DNA of 64,000 bases from Exiguobacterium sp. AM39-5BH (GCF_003467445.1 NZ_QSGS01000005.1:62001-126000); one strand, 5' to 3'; positions 1-8,357 are shown, counted from the stretch's first letter. Program-made: numbers and translations. Notes: a model not told the origin generated them from the sequence alone.

Positions 1-69
1 TGGCTAACAAAAGCACGGTCTTCCCAAGAAGCTCCCACTCAAGTTGCGAAGCAAACAAGTGGTAAGTAG
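1..69 (+). CDS. C-terminal end of an upstream gene, possibly siderophore ABC permease (partial)
   Basis: Codons run in frame from base 1 to a TAG at 67-69 and give a 22-residue hydrophilic tail. The tail has no diagnostic motif. Because an iron-siderophore-type ATPase gene follows in the same direction, a FecCD-type permease is the natural guess, since such permeases often end in a short charged cytoplasmic tail. That is inference from context only. Confidence 0.45.
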   Translation, partial: WLTKARSSQEAPTQVAKQTSGK

Positions 70-130
70 TTCACGGAAGAGGTCACTATGATTCAGTTTA
101 GTTCACGAAAGAGGTCGCTATGATTCAATT
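67..130 (+). repeat. 32-bp tandem duplication of a stop/RBS/start region
   Basis: Bases 67-98 and 99-130 are two adjacent copies of a 32-bp unit matching at 29 of 32 positions. Each copy holds a TAG, an AAGAGG-like ribosome binding site and ATGATTCA. The first TAG ends the upstream gene. The second ATG (120) starts the ABC ATPase. The first ATG (88) opens an 11-codon frame. Confidence 0.85.
88..123 (+). CDS. 11-codon upstream frame created by the duplication
   Basis: ATG at 88, preceded by GAAGAGG, reads 11 codons to TGA at 121-123. The stop overlaps the ATPase start codon (ATGA, 120-123), so the two could be translationally coupled. The peptide is a by-product of the tandem duplication and probably has no function as a protein. 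Confidence 0.3.
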   Translation: MIQFSSRKRSL

Positions 131-872
131 AGAACAAGTACAAAAATCGTATTCGGATAATGTCCAAATCGGACCAATCAATCTCGACATCCCGAAGGCT
201 GGGTTCACGTCGTTGATCGGACCGAACGGGGCTGGGAAATCGACGACGCTCATGATGATCGGCCGTTTGCTCGATTTAGACGCGGGTCAAATCCAAGTCG
301 CCGGCATGGACGTGTCAAGCACGAAATCGAAAGACTTGGCGAAAATCGTCACGATTTTACGGCAAGAGAATCATTTCGTGACGCGTCTCACCGTCCGTCA
401 GCTCGCGGGATTCGGACGTTTCCCATACTCAAAAGGACGGTTGACGCAAGAGGACGAACGGATCATCTCGAAATATATCGACTTCCTTGATTTGACGTCG
501 CTCGAGCATCGCTATCTCGATGAACTGTCGGGCGGGCAGCGCCAGCGGGCGTACGTCGCGATGGTGCTCTGTCAGGAGACGGAATACGTGCTCCTCGACG
601 AGCCGCTCAACAACCTCGATATCGCTCGCTCGGTCCAGATGATGGAATACTTGCGTCACGTCGCCGATGAATTCGGACGGACAATCGTCACGGTGCTCCA
701 TGACATCAACTTCGCGGCGAAATATTCGGACCGCATCTGTGCGATGAAAGACGGGAAGATTGCCGCCTTTGGTACGGTCGAGGAGATCATGGACGCAGAC
801 ATCTTATCTGACATTTTTGAGACGAAGCTCGAGATTATTCAAGGACCGTATGGACCAATCGCGGTGTATTAA
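120..872 (+). CDS. Iron-siderophore ABC transporter ATP-binding protein (FecE/YclP type)
   Basis: This 250-residue ATPase energises uptake of a ferric siderophore at the inner face of the membrane. Walker A (GPNGAGKST) lies near residue 34, the LSGGQ signature near 138, Walker B (VLLDEP) near 157 and the switch histidine in TVLHDIN near 193. Length and the N-terminal form match the FecE/FepC/YclP group closely. The start at 120 is supported by AAGAGG eight bases upstream. The flavin reductase gene follows after a short gap, which suits release of iron from the siderophore. The permease and binding protein would lie upstream, outside the window. The exact siderophore cannot be told from sequence; YclP (petrobactin) is the closest remembered relative. 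Confidence 0.85.
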   Translation: MIQLEQVQKSYSDNVQIGPINLDIPKAGFTSLIGPNGAGKSTTLMMIGRLLDLDAGQIQVAGMDVSSTKSKDLAKIVTILRQENHFVTRLTVRQLAGFGRFPYSKGRLTQEDERIISKYIDFLDLTSLEHRYLDELSGGQRQRAYVAMVLCQETEYVLLDEPLNNLDIARSVQMMEYLRHVADEFGRTIVTVLHDINFAAKYSDRICAMKDGKIAAFGTVEEIMDADILSDIFETKLEIIQGPYGPIAVY

Positions 873-893
873 TAGAAGGAGGGGATGAAGAAG

Positions 894-1589
894 ATGCAGA
901 TTTACTGGACACCGATTCAACAAGTCGTGCAGGAAGCGCGAGATACATACACGTTCAAACTCGAGTTACCCGAGGGCTTCACATGGGAAGAAGGGGCGCA
1001 CACACACTTCGCGCTCGAAGGTTTCAATCAAGAAGACAAGCCGAACCGCAGTCTGATTCGCCACATGTCGATCTCGACGTTGCCGCATGAAGGGGCGATT
1101 GGGATCACGACGCGGGTCAAATCAGAATGTTCGACGTTTAAATCCATCTTGCGTGACATGAACATCGGGGACAAGGTCGCCATCTTCAAGACGCATTCGA
1201 ACGTGCCGTTGAAGCGGGAGGGGAAGAACGTCTATCTGTTGTCGTCGGGAGTCGGCATCTCGACGTTCCGTCCGCTCGTGCTCTCGTATTTGGCGAACGG
1301 GGAAGGCGTGCCGCATCTTCGTTCGGTGAACGTCGAGTCGTCGCAGGAATATCTATTTAGCGATGTGTTTAAGGCAACGGATGCTTTCACGGCCGAGTTC
1401 GTCGACAGTCGACGCGCCTACCATGAGGCAGTCGAAACACTCGCCGCAGACAAAGATGGCTTGTATTATGTCGTCGGCAGCGACGACTTCTTGCGGGAGA
1501 CGATCGCGACGCTGCGTGAGCGGGGCATCGCTCGTGAACAAATCGTGCTTGATAAGCATGACTTCCAACTCGATGACTTTTTGAATTGA
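894..1589 (+). CDS. FAD/NAD(P)-binding ferredoxin reductase-like protein
   Basis: This is a 231-residue flavin reductase of the FNR superfamily. The FAD-binding barrel comes first, with RHMSIST standing in for the usual RxYS motif. The NAD(P)-binding fold follows, with SSGVGISTFRP as its glycine-rich loop and VVGSDDF near the end. I start at ATG 894 because AAGGAGGGG (876-884) sits nine bases before it; an ATG at 885 abuts the same site with no spacing. It lies 21 bases after the siderophore ATPase gene, so reduction of ferric siderophore is a reasonable role, though the electron acceptor is not shown. A strong terminator follows. Confidence 0.7.
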   Translation: MQIYWTPIQQVVQEARDTYTFKLELPEGFTWEEGAHTHFALEGFNQEDKPNRSLIRHMSISTLPHEGAIGITTRVKSECSTFKSILRDMNIGDKVAIFKTHSNVPLKREGKNVYLLSSGVGISTFRPLVLSYLANGEGVPHLRSVNVESSQEYLFSDVFKATDAFTAEFVDSRRAYHEAVETLAADKDGLYYVVGSDDFLRETIATLRERGIAREQIVLDKHDFQLDDFLN

Positions 1590-1593
1590 CTCA

Positions 1594-1620
1594 GACCGGG
1601 GATCCGTTCCCCGGTTTTTC
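1594..1620 (+). terminator. Rho-independent terminator after flavin reductase
   Basis: ACCGGGGA (1595-1602) pairs with TCCCCGGT (1608-1615) around a five-base loop and is followed by T residues. It closes the siderophore operon. Confidence 0.85.
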
Positions 1621-1689
1621 AATGCATCCTGGTACCTGAACCATTCAATTCCCTTTATACTGGATACAACGGTCAAAGGGGGAACTCAC

Positions 1690-2906
1690 ATGGAATACTT
1701 GTATCTATTGCTCGGGATTATATTCATCGCGGTCGCTGTCCTCGTTTGGAAGAAGCGTCACACAGCGGCTGAACTACCAGTCCCGCTCGATTTAGAAGAC
1801 GATTCAATCGTTCCGTCGAGCGTCGCGCATGAATTGGTCAAACATGAGCAATCGGCGACCGTCCTGCCGGTCGTCATAGAAGACGTCACGAATAAAGAAG
1901 AGATTATGGTCGGGCCGGACATGGCGCAACTGTTGAAACGGATGGTTCAATCTGTCGGCGTCCCGGCTGCGATGCAATCGCTCGGCAAAAAGCTGCGTAC
2001 GAACTCGTCTTCTCACCTGAAGTGGAGTCCGCTCTAAAAAAGGGCGTCTATTCATTGAAGAAGTCAAAAGAAGACGGGTATTGGCGAGCCATCGTGGTGG
2101 ACGGGAAGAATGTGATTAAAGCGCAAGCGAATTTGAAGCAAGTGAACCCGCTTCAAGTGCGGCGAATTGCCTTAGACTTGGCGACGACGGTCGTCGCCCA
2201 AGAGCATTTACGCGAAATCAAACAGGCGCTCGACAAGATTGAGACGGTTGTCAACAAGTTGGTCACGATGAAACTGAACGAATATCACGGACAAGCGCGC
2301 AGTTCGTTCAGCTATTTGGACCGCGTATACGTGTTCTTGAAATCAGATACTATCGACAGCAAAATCACCCACCAACTTGAAAACAACTATAAGACGGACA
2401 TTGACACGGTCTATGCGCTTCTCAAACATATCGATACCCCACTCGGGAAATTGAATGAACTGAAGAAACGGGCGCTCGTGTTCAAAGAAGCGACTAAAAT
2501 TCAAGCGATGAAAGACGTCATCGGTGAGTTTCAAGAGTACGAAGAACTCGTCTACATGTTCCTTTTGAGTCTACAGGGTGAAATCCATGCGATGCGCTTG
2601 TTAGGCGACCCGGAAGAAACGATCGAGCAAGCAACGAGACAAGTGAACGCGATTAGCCAAGAATTTGAAGCGAAACGACAAGCGTTTCACCAAGGCCTGC
2701 AAAGCTACGAGCAAGAGTTCAAAGTCCGCTTCGCCTTGGCGAACCGTGAACGACATCAAATCCAGCTGATCGCGAACGAACGTGCGGCGGTGGAAGACCG
2801 GTCCGCAGCTCGAACAATTAACCGCGATTTCAAGGCAGAAATCGAACCGCGAAAATTATTCATCGTCTCAGAAGGGGACGACGTCAAAGTGTTGGCGAAT
2901 CGATAA
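1690..2906 (+). CDS. Membrane-anchored protein of unknown function (frame broken near 1987)
   Basis: I do not recognise this family. The start at 1690 has GGGGGAA upstream. Residues 3-20 form one membrane segment followed by basic residues, so the rest is probably cytoplasmic. The frame from 1690 stops at 2037. The coherent continuation lies in the -1 frame (through 2022 to 2906). Adding one A to the AAAAA run at 1987-1991 joins them as LGKKAAYELVFSPEVES and gives 405 residues. The C-terminal two thirds is rich in Glu, Gln, Lys and Leu with helical spacing and probably forms long coiled coils. AAAAAG could also support -1 ribosomal slippage, but eight other genes here show the same defect, so a lost base is likelier. 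It is flanked by terminators and looks monocistronic. Confidence 0.6.
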
Positions 2907-2914
2907 ATCAATGC

Positions 2915-3493
2915 TCAGACCGAGGATACGTTCCTCGGTCTTTTTGCGTGACACAACGCGACGAATCGCTCGAATAAGTCCTGTCCGTCCGGTGTGCCAA
3001 TTGACTCGGGATGGAACTGGACACCATACGTCAGGTGTTCGGGATGTTCGAGCGCCATGATGACACCCTCTTGCGTGTGAGCGGTGACATTTAACTCCGT
3101 CTCGTGGACGACGAGCGAATGATAGCGCATGACGTCCATCGGCTTCCCATCGAAGAGCACACCGGGTATGGTCTCAATCATCGACGTCTTGCCATGCATG
3201 ACCTGTCTAGCCCGTCCGACCGTCCCGCCGAACGCCTCGGCGATGACTTGATGACCGAGACAGATACCGAGAATCGGGACGGTGCCAGAAAGTTCGCGGA
3301 CGACGTTGAGCGAGACACCGGCGTCCGCAGGGCCACCGGGACCTGGCGAGATGATGATGCCGGCCGGATCGAGGTCACGGATAGCGTGGACCGTCAGCTC
3401 ATCATTGCGGATGACTAACACGTCGCTGAACCGGGCGACATCCTGATACACGTTGTACGTGAACGAGTCGTAGTTATCGATCAGTAGAATCAT
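2915..3493 (-). CDS. trpG: Anthranilate synthase component II (glutamine amidotransferase)
   Basis: This 192-residue class I glutamine amidotransferase releases ammonia from glutamine for TrpE. The triad is visible: the Cys of GICLGHQ (about residue 78) and the His and Glu of QFHPES (about 161 and 163). The N-terminus MILLIDNYDSFTYN is typical of TrpG/PabA. Its ATG overlaps the trpE stop as ATGA (3490-3493), so the two are translationally coupled. In many Bacillales one TrpG/PabA protein also serves folate synthesis; the Trp T-box upstream argues for the tryptophan role here. No other trp gene is present nearby. Confidence 0.9.
   Translation of the reverse strand: MILLIDNYDSFTYNVYQDVARFSDVLVIRNDELTVHAIRDLDPAGIIISPGPGGPADAGVSLNVVRELSGTVPILGICLGHQVIAEAFGGTVGRARQVMHGKTSMIETIPGVLFDGKPMDVMRYHSLVVHETELNVTAHTQEGVIMALEHPEHLTYGVQFHPESIGTPDGQDLFERFVALCHAKRPRNVSSV
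2917..2946. terminator. Bidirectional terminator between convergent genes
   Basis: GACCGAGGA (2918-2926) pairs with TCCTCGGTC (2932-2940) and is followed by TTTTT. The stem also encodes the last codons of trpG on the other strand, so it probably serves both transcripts. Confidence 0.75.
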
Positions 3494-4821
3494 GCGAACA
3501 CCTCCAGTAACGATTTGGCTTTATGCAACGTCTCTTCATATTCCGATACCGGGTCCGAATCAAAGACGATGCCGGCACCAGCTTGAACATAGGCCTTGTC
3601 GCCTTGAACGATCATCGTCCGAATGGCGAGGGCGAAGTCGAACCCGCCCCGGACGTCGAGATAGCCGACGGCCCCGGCGTACACTTCGCGTTTCACCGTC
3701 TCGAGCTCGTCGATGAGTTGCATCGCCCGAATCTTTGGGGCTCCGGAGACGGTACCGGCCGGGAGACAGGCGCGTAACGCATCGATCGGGTTCAAGTCGT
3801 CACGCAGTTCACCTTCGACCTCGGAGACGAGATGCATGACGTTTTTGAAGCGCTCGACTTCCATTTGTTTCAGAATCGTGACCGAACCGACTTTGGCGAC
3901 ACGGCCGATATCGTTCCGACCGAGGTCGAGGAGCATCCGGTGCTCGGCGAGTTCTTTCTCGTCTTGAATCAGATCAGCGGCGTGACGGACGTCCTCTTCG
4001 ACCGTCTTGCCGCGAGGGCGGGTGCCGGCGATCGGGTTCGTCGAGACGCGATTGCCCTCGACGCGGACGAGACTTTCCGGAGACGCCCCGAGGACGATTG
4101 CCTCGCCCAAATCGATATAGAACAAGTACGGACTCGGGTTCTGTTTCCGGAGCGTCCGATAGAAGTGGAACGGGTCGCCGGTGAACGTCGCATCGATCCG
4201 TTGGGACAAGACGAGCTGGAACACCTCACCGGCGAGGATGGCTTCTTTCGCCTGCAAGACGCGTTCGACGAACTCATCCTTGCTGGTCAACACCCGTTCA
4301 CTCGTACGGACGACGGGGGCGAGCTCATGAGTCTCCGCCGTCTCGAGGGCCCGTTTGACGTGGTCGAGCCTGTCCGCCGCATCGTGATCGCCAGTGTCGA
4401 TCACGATGACTTGTTCTTCGACGTGGTCGTATAATACGACCGTCTCATATCGTTGGAATAAGGCGTCCGGTAAGCCGCGGCTCTCGCTCGGGGTGTTCGG
4501 GATTGGTTCATACACGCGCTGCATGTCATAGCCGATATAGCCGACGGCACCGCCGATGAACGGATAGGGGGCGTCCGGGGTGTCTCGCGTGATGAGCTCC
4601 GACAACAAGGCGAGCGGGTCGTCCGTGTGCATCGTGCCGGATGCGTCGGTCACTTCGTTGCCGTTGGCGCGAATCGTCTCGACTGGATTGGAGGCGATAA
4701 TCGAGTAACGGCCGTGCTTGCCTTCGGCGCGGCTCTCGAGCAACACTTTCCGTTCACCTTCTAATCGATGAAAGATTGCCACTGGTGTCAGTTCGTCGCC
4801 ATTGATAATCAGTTGTTTCAT
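3490..4821 (-). CDS. trpE: Anthranilate synthase component I
   Basis: TrpE converts chorismate and ammonia to anthranilate, the first committed step of tryptophan synthesis. The 443-residue protein carries the LLES motif (residues 27-30) of the tryptophan feedback site, which points to TrpE rather than PabB. It also has PFIGGAVGYIGYD, IAGTRPRG, LLDLGRNDIGRV and PAGTVSGAPK of the chorismate-binding domain. I start at 4821 because AAGGAGGAG sits just upstream. The longer frame to 4929 would run into the T-box hairpins and is rejected. Expression should rise when uncharged tRNA-Trp accumulates. Confidence 0.92.
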   Translation of the reverse strand: MKQLIINGDELTPVAIFHRLEGERKVLLESRAEGKHGRYSIIASNPVETIRANGNEVTDASGTMHTDDPLALLSELITRDTPDAPYPFIGGAVGYIGYDMQRVYEPIPNTPSESRGLPDALFQRYETVVLYDHVEEQVIVIDTGDHDAADRLDHVKRALETAETHELAPVVRTSERVLTSKDEFVERVLQAKEAILAGEVFQLVLSQRIDATFTGDPFHFYRTLRKQNPSPYLFYIDLGEAIVLGASPESLVRVEGNRVSTNPIAGTRPRGKTVEEDVRHAADLIQDEKELAEHRMLLDLGRNDIGRVAKVGSVTILKQMEVERFKNVMHLVSEVEGELRDDLNPIDALRACLPAGTVSGAPKIRAMQLIDELETVKREVYAGAVGYLDVRGGFDFALAIRTMIVQGDKAYVQAGAGIVFDSDPVSEYEETLHKAKSLLEVFA

Positions 4822-4840
4822 GTAATCTCCTCCTTGAAAT

Positions 4841-5112
4841 GAAAAAAGTCCTCCCGCCCGACATGTCACAATAGACATGAAGGACGGGAGGACCCGTGGT
4901 GCCACCTTCGTTGGGGGAGTTCCCCCCACTCATCGCGAACCATCATTCGCTATCCTCGGTAACGGGAGGACCCGTCAGAGCCTACGTATCGGTCTGAACG
5001 CTCAAAAGCCCATTCACGCAAGACACGTCGCCGGTTCGCATCGACCACCGGCTTTCTGGAGACGAATCTTCACGCTACTCTTCTTTCTCATCGCGAGTTC
5101 GTATGAATGTTA
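4841..5112 (-). promoter_or_regulatory. T-box leader, tRNA-Trp specific, controlling trpEG
   Basis: Read on the reverse strand, the leader has a Stem I region with AGAAAGCCGGTGG opposite GCGAACCGGC. The specifier-loop sequence is GTGAATGGGCTTTTGAGC, whose codon TGG (5012-5010) is Trp. The T-box sequence AAGGTGGCACCACGG lies at 4908-4894. Its UGGC should pair with a tRNA acceptor end GCCA; bacterial tRNA-Trp carries G at the discriminator position, in agreement with the specifier. An intrinsic terminator follows, then the trpE ribosome binding site. Uncharged tRNA-Trp should favour the antiterminator. Confidence 0.93.
4842..4893 (-). terminator. T-box regulated terminator upstream of trpE
   Basis: GTCCTCCCG at 4893-4885 (reverse strand) pairs with CGGGAGGAC at 4856-4848 and is followed by six U residues (4847-4842). 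Its 5' arm is next to the T-box sequence, as expected for mutually exclusive antiterminator and terminator. Confidence 0.85.
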
Positions 5113-5117
5113 TCGTT

Positions 5118-5146
5118 ACTTTAACGGGGTGAAGCAAGAATGTCAA
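5118..5146 (-). promoter_or_regulatory. Promoter of trpEG
   Basis: On the reverse strand TTGACA (5146-5141) is separated by 17 bases from TAAAGT (5123-5118). Transcription would start just before the T-box Stem I. Confidence 0.75.
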
Positions 5147-5237
5147 GATTAAAAAAAGATGGAGTACCTACTGATAGGAACGGTAAGGTGACTTGATGGT
5201 GAAATGAAATACGCGCTCGCATAGCGGGTCAAGCCAC

Positions 5238-5513
5238 TCAATCCAGTTGACGTTCGGTTTTTCGTTTCTCGACGAACGTAAAGGCAAGGACGAATGAAAT
5301 GAACGGTAGAATGAAGTTCCACGAGAACAAGAGAAACACATACGGATCATATAAGAATCCCATCACGAGCTCGATGCCGACGTTAAGCACGAGGGTGACG
5401 AGTGGAGCGATGTAGGCCTTCTCCGTACGTATTGCGACAAACACCCCGACGCCGATGGTGAGTACCGGGACGATCAGCAATTGCCAGATAAAAGGATCAA
5501 TCCATTGATACAT
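5238..5513 (-). CDS. Small three-helix membrane protein
   Basis: A 91-residue hydrophobic protein with three likely membrane segments at about residues 8-28, 35-53 and 57-80 and a charged C-terminal tail. ATGs lie at 5522, 5519 and 5513; I prefer 5513 because GGGGA is then about nine bases upstream. It vaguely resembles short Bacillus membrane proteins such as YbeF (DUF2651), but I cannot confirm the family. It stands alone between the trpE promoter region and an unrelated divergent gene. No function is inferred. Confidence 0.5.
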   Translation of the reverse strand: MYQWIDPFIWQLLIVPVLTIGVGVFVAIRTEKAYIAPLVTLVLNVGIELVMGFLYDPYVFLLFSWNFILPFISFVLAFTFVEKRKTERQLD

Positions 5514-5749
5514 CGTCATCATTCCCCATTTCGTTATAAAATTATGGTAGGAGATTAGGTCTCATACAAATCACGTGTTCTGGAGTACAGTCGTATCCCT
5601 TCCTACCGTAAAGAATAGCAATGAAAAACCATTATGAATAGTGTAGCGCAGAAGCGTGTAAGAAATTGGATGTTTTTGATTAAAAGGGAAGAGGAATTCT
5701 CATAGGAATGAATAGCAAACGCATTCGGGCAGAAGACGAAAACAATCTA

Positions 5750-5758
5750 TGCTATGAT
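5750..5758 (+). promoter_or_regulatory. Extended -10 promoter upstream of the NTF2-like gene
   Basis: TGCTATGAT (5750-5758) fits TGn plus a -10 hexamer. No good -35 is visible 17 bases upstream, as is common for extended -10 promoters. The rest of 5523-5749 is AT-rich with no supported gene. Confidence 0.4.
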
Positions 5759-5782
5759 GGACGTTGAAAGGCAGGGGCAGCT

Positions 5783-6157
5783 ATGGAAACACTCAATTTG
5801 AAACAACTTTCTGACGACCGGGCCGAGCTCCAAATCAAGGGAGACCTCCAGGCGATGCGTAGCATCATGCATGACGAATTTCGCTACGTGGACTCGAGCG
5901 GGCGTCAGTTCGATAAAGAAACCTTTTTAGACCAGTTCGTCGATCCGGCATCGGTCCAATGGATCACACAAGAGACGGTCACATTCGATGAGACGGTCAA
6001 AGGTGATATCGCTGTCGTTCAATTGCTACTCGAGGAACGATTCATCCTTGGGACGAATGCGTACGAGGGTCGGTTCTGGGTATTGCATCTCTATGTGAAA
6101 GAAAACGATACATGGCTCTGGCAAGGCGGTCAAGCGACGATGATTCACGAAACGTGA
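5783..6157 (+). CDS. DUF4440/SnoaL-like (NTF2 fold) protein
   Basis: A 124-residue soluble protein. The pattern of an early helix (LQAMRSIMHDEFRYVDSSG), a mid FV.P loop and a final strand pair ending WLWQGGQAT is typical of NTF2-like DUF4440 proteins, which form a cone-shaped fold that binds small ligands or acts as a minor enzyme. Catalytic residues cannot be assigned. A purine-rich GGCAGGGGC precedes the ATG. It is monocistronic, ending in a terminator eight bases after the stop. Confidence 0.6.
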   Translation: METLNLKQLSDDRAELQIKGDLQAMRSIMHDEFRYVDSSGRQFDKETFLDQFVDPASVQWITQETVTFDETVKGDIAVVQLLLEERFILGTNAYEGRFWVLHLYVKENDTWLWQGGQATMIHET

Positions 6158-6163
6158 GCGACA

Positions 6164-6191
6164 AGCATCTCCAATGATGGAGGTGCTTTTT
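6164..6191 (+). terminator. Terminator after NTF2-like gene
   Basis: GCATCTCC (6165-6172) pairs with GGAGGTGC (6179-6186), with one G-U pair, followed by TTTTT. Confidence 0.8.
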
Positions 6192-6328
6192 ATCGTTGCG
6201 AAAAAACGAGAATGGGATTTTAAAAAAAATCCGACAAAATTAGATAATTATGTACCTGTTTTCAAAATAATCCAGTAAACTGAAGGTGTTGTCTATCGCT
6301 ATACTTATTTTAGGAGGATTCATTGATT

Positions 6329-7636
6329 ATGAAACAACCAAAGCATTTAGCCTTGTTCCTCGCTGGCACGCTCGCGTTCGGTGGCTTCACGCCAGCCTAC
6401 GTCTCTGCCTCGACGACAGTGGACGTGACGGCACCGTCAGCGCCGACCGTGTCCGCGCCACTCCATACATCGACGGAACTCGTCATCTCGGGTGAGGTCG
6501 GTGCGAAAGCCGAAATCGTCATCAACGGCAAGACGTATGTTCGTACCGTTTTAGAATCAGGTTCGGCCACGTTCAAGATGTCTCCGCAATCGGTTGGAAA
6601 AGTGATTGACGTCCGTCTCGTCGACGCAAGCGGTAACGCGAGCGACGTGACACGTGTCATCGTCGCCGAAGACGCGTCAGCCCGTCCATCGGCACCGGTC
6701 GTCAAATCGGTTACGAACTCGTCACGTGTCCTTACCGTGCTAGGTGAGCCAGGGCAGAGCCTTGTCCTGACGCTCGGTAGCTCGACATATTCAGGCAAGT
6801 TCGATGCGAATGGGACGTACCGCCGGGCGATCAGCCTGCAAAAAGTCGGGACACCGATCACGGCGCAGGCGAAATCGAACAAAGGCGCGCAAAGCGACCT
6901 CGTCAAGACGAAAGTCGTGACCGACCGCTACGCACCGAAGCCAGGACGCGTGAGTCCAGCCGTCACGACGACGTCAACAAGTGTCATCGGCAAAGCGGAG
7001 CCGTACGCGACGGCACTCGTCACGGTCGGCACGAAAACGTATTCGGCACCGGTCATGTCAACAGGCAAATTCGTCGTCAAAATTCCGAAACAGAAGATCG
7101 GACAAAAGATGTCGCTCGTCATCCGCGATGGCGCCGGCAATAAGAGCGCACGTGCCACGATTACGGTGCAACATGCGTTCTACAACAATTTCCACAGAAT
7201 TAATGCAGAAGGGATGCCGTTGATTCTTCACAAAGAGGTGTTCTGGTCGGATGGGTCGACACGCTATGACCAGACGTTCGTCCCGTTCTTCCTCGGCGAA
7301 AAATCAAAAGCAGGACTCCACTTCTTGTTGAGTTCTTATGCGGAAGACGGTGAGCCACTTTACTTCGAGAAGCTCCGTGTGCGTGTCGGTAAGGCAACCT
7401 ATGAGGAAAACATCTTGCCAGAAGACGCGGGCTACATCGAGTATGACGACGGCACGCTTGAAGAGACGTATTTAGTGAAATCGAACCCGAAACTCATCAC
7501 TTTCCTTAAACAGCACGTCCGTCCGGAAAACCGGATCGTTGTGACGATCGAAGGCGAAGAGTATGAACTCGAGTTCGCACTCTCAGGCGCTGAGAAGCGT
7601 GCGTTCATCCAAACACTTCAATACGCAGGATACTAA
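6329..7636 (+). CDS. Secreted protein with bacterial Ig-like (Big_6-type) repeats
   Basis: A 435-residue exported protein. Residues 1-27 form a signal peptide ending VSA. Three Ig-like modules of about 80 residues follow, each with the pattern G.AEP.A...V..G.T.Y and D..GNKS seen in Big_6-type domains. A C-terminal domain of about 150 residues (from FYNNFHRINAEG) is unrecognised and rich in Glu and Tyr. I start at ATG 6329, eleven bases after TAGGAGG (6311-6317); a TTG at 6323 is an alternative. There is no LPXTG or SLH domain. The Ig modules resemble those in the large protein at 16506 and the one at 22460. A surface or adhesion role is likely but unproven. Confidence 0.7.
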   Translation: MKQPKHLALFLAGTLAFGGFTPAYVSASTTVDVTAPSAPTVSAPLHTSTELVISGEVGAKAEIVINGKTYVRTVLESGSATFKMSPQSVGKVIDVRLVDASGNASDVTRVIVAEDASARPSAPVVKSVTNSSRVLTVLGEPGQSLVLTLGSSTYSGKFDANGTYRRAISLQKVGTPITAQAKSNKGAQSDLVKTKVVTDRYAPKPGRVSPAVTTTSTSVIGKAEPYATALVTVGTKTYSAPVMSTGKFVVKIPKQKIGQKMSLVIRDGAGNKSARATITVQHAFYNNFHRINAEGMPLILHKEVFWSDGSTRYDQTFVPFFLGEKSKAGLHFLLSSYAEDGEPLYFEKLRVRVGKATYEENILPEDAGYIEYDDGTLEETYLVKSNPKLITFLKQHVRPENRIVVTIEGEEYELEFALSGAEKRAFIQTLQYAGY

Positions 7637-7640
7637 CAAT

Positions 7641-7666
7641 GGACCGGTGGCGACACCGGTCTTTTT
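7641..7666 (+). terminator. Terminator after Ig-repeat protein
   Basis: GACCGGTG (7642-7649) pairs with CACCGGTC (7654-7661), followed by TTTTT. Confidence 0.88.
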
Positions 7667-8312
7667 ATATGGCTCATAAGTGAGTGCGCATTGGCTGGGT
7701 TCTCTCGTGTAACGGAGTGGCTCGCTTGACCGGACAAAGGAGAAGGCCGGGAATGAGATCGACACCGTCTCCCGGTCACTTATCAAGTCATTGACGGGGC
7801 AATAGCCAGACAACCCTATACAAAAGAGGAGGTGCATGTGGAAACGGGTGCGCCTGTTTTAGCGCCTAGGTAAAACATACCGGATTCCTTCTGTATACAT
7901 TTCTTACGACCGTAGGTACATAGACCTGATGAGAAATACGAATGATGCGTTAGTCCCCTCCCGAACGTGTATCCATAGAAAAAGAGAAGTTGAAAAACAT
8001 TATCAAAAGATGGGTTATGATACTGGGCAACAAAGGGGATAATGGATAAACATGGTTTTAATTAATAGGTCAATGTTTTCGGGATGGAAATTAAATATAC
8101 AAAAGATGGATGTTTAAAAATGATAATGTAAAATAAAAAAAAGAGGATAAAAATGTAAATAAAAAGATGTAAATCTCCAAAAAACCATAAAATCGCTTTA
8201 AATCAACAAAATACGACCAAATTCGACATTTACAAAATCGGTAAATCAGAAAGTGAATTAAACTAAAGTATCCAAAATTCAAAAACGTTACCATTTCTGC
8301 GAAAAAAAACGC
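7667..8312 (+). other. Long intergenic region upstream of the S-layer-like gene
   Basis: About 650 bases without a supported gene. The second half (from about 7980) is strongly AT-rich compared with surrounding DNA, as is common upstream of highly expressed genes. Short frames here have no convincing start site or codon pattern. It may contain upstream activating AT-tracts. Confidence 0.5.
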
Positions 8313-8341
8313 TTGTGTCGTCTGGAAGGGTTATGTATATT
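8313..8341 (+). promoter_or_regulatory. Promoter of the S-layer-like gene
   Basis: TTGTGT (8313-8318) and TATATT (8336-8341) are separated by 17 bases. The predicted start near 8348 gives an untranslated leader of about 210 bases. Confidence 0.6.
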
Positions 8342-8357
8342 ATGGATGTAAGGTTTT

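Noticed and set aside
4822..4929. N-terminal extension of trpE to 4929
   Set aside because: It would translate the T-box terminator and antiterminator; ATG 4821 has a strong ribosome binding site.
4877..5152. Forward frame across the trpEG leader
   Set aside because: It lies opposite the conserved T-box elements and has no independent support.
7583..7837. Reverse-strand frame of 84 codons downstream of the Ig-repeat gene
   Set aside because: It overlaps the end of that gene and its terminator, with no start signal or recognisable motif.
8091..8294. Reverse-strand frame of 67 codons rich in Phe, Tyr and Ile
   Set aside because: It lies in an AT-rich intergenic stretch, has no ribosome binding site and its composition follows from the base content.
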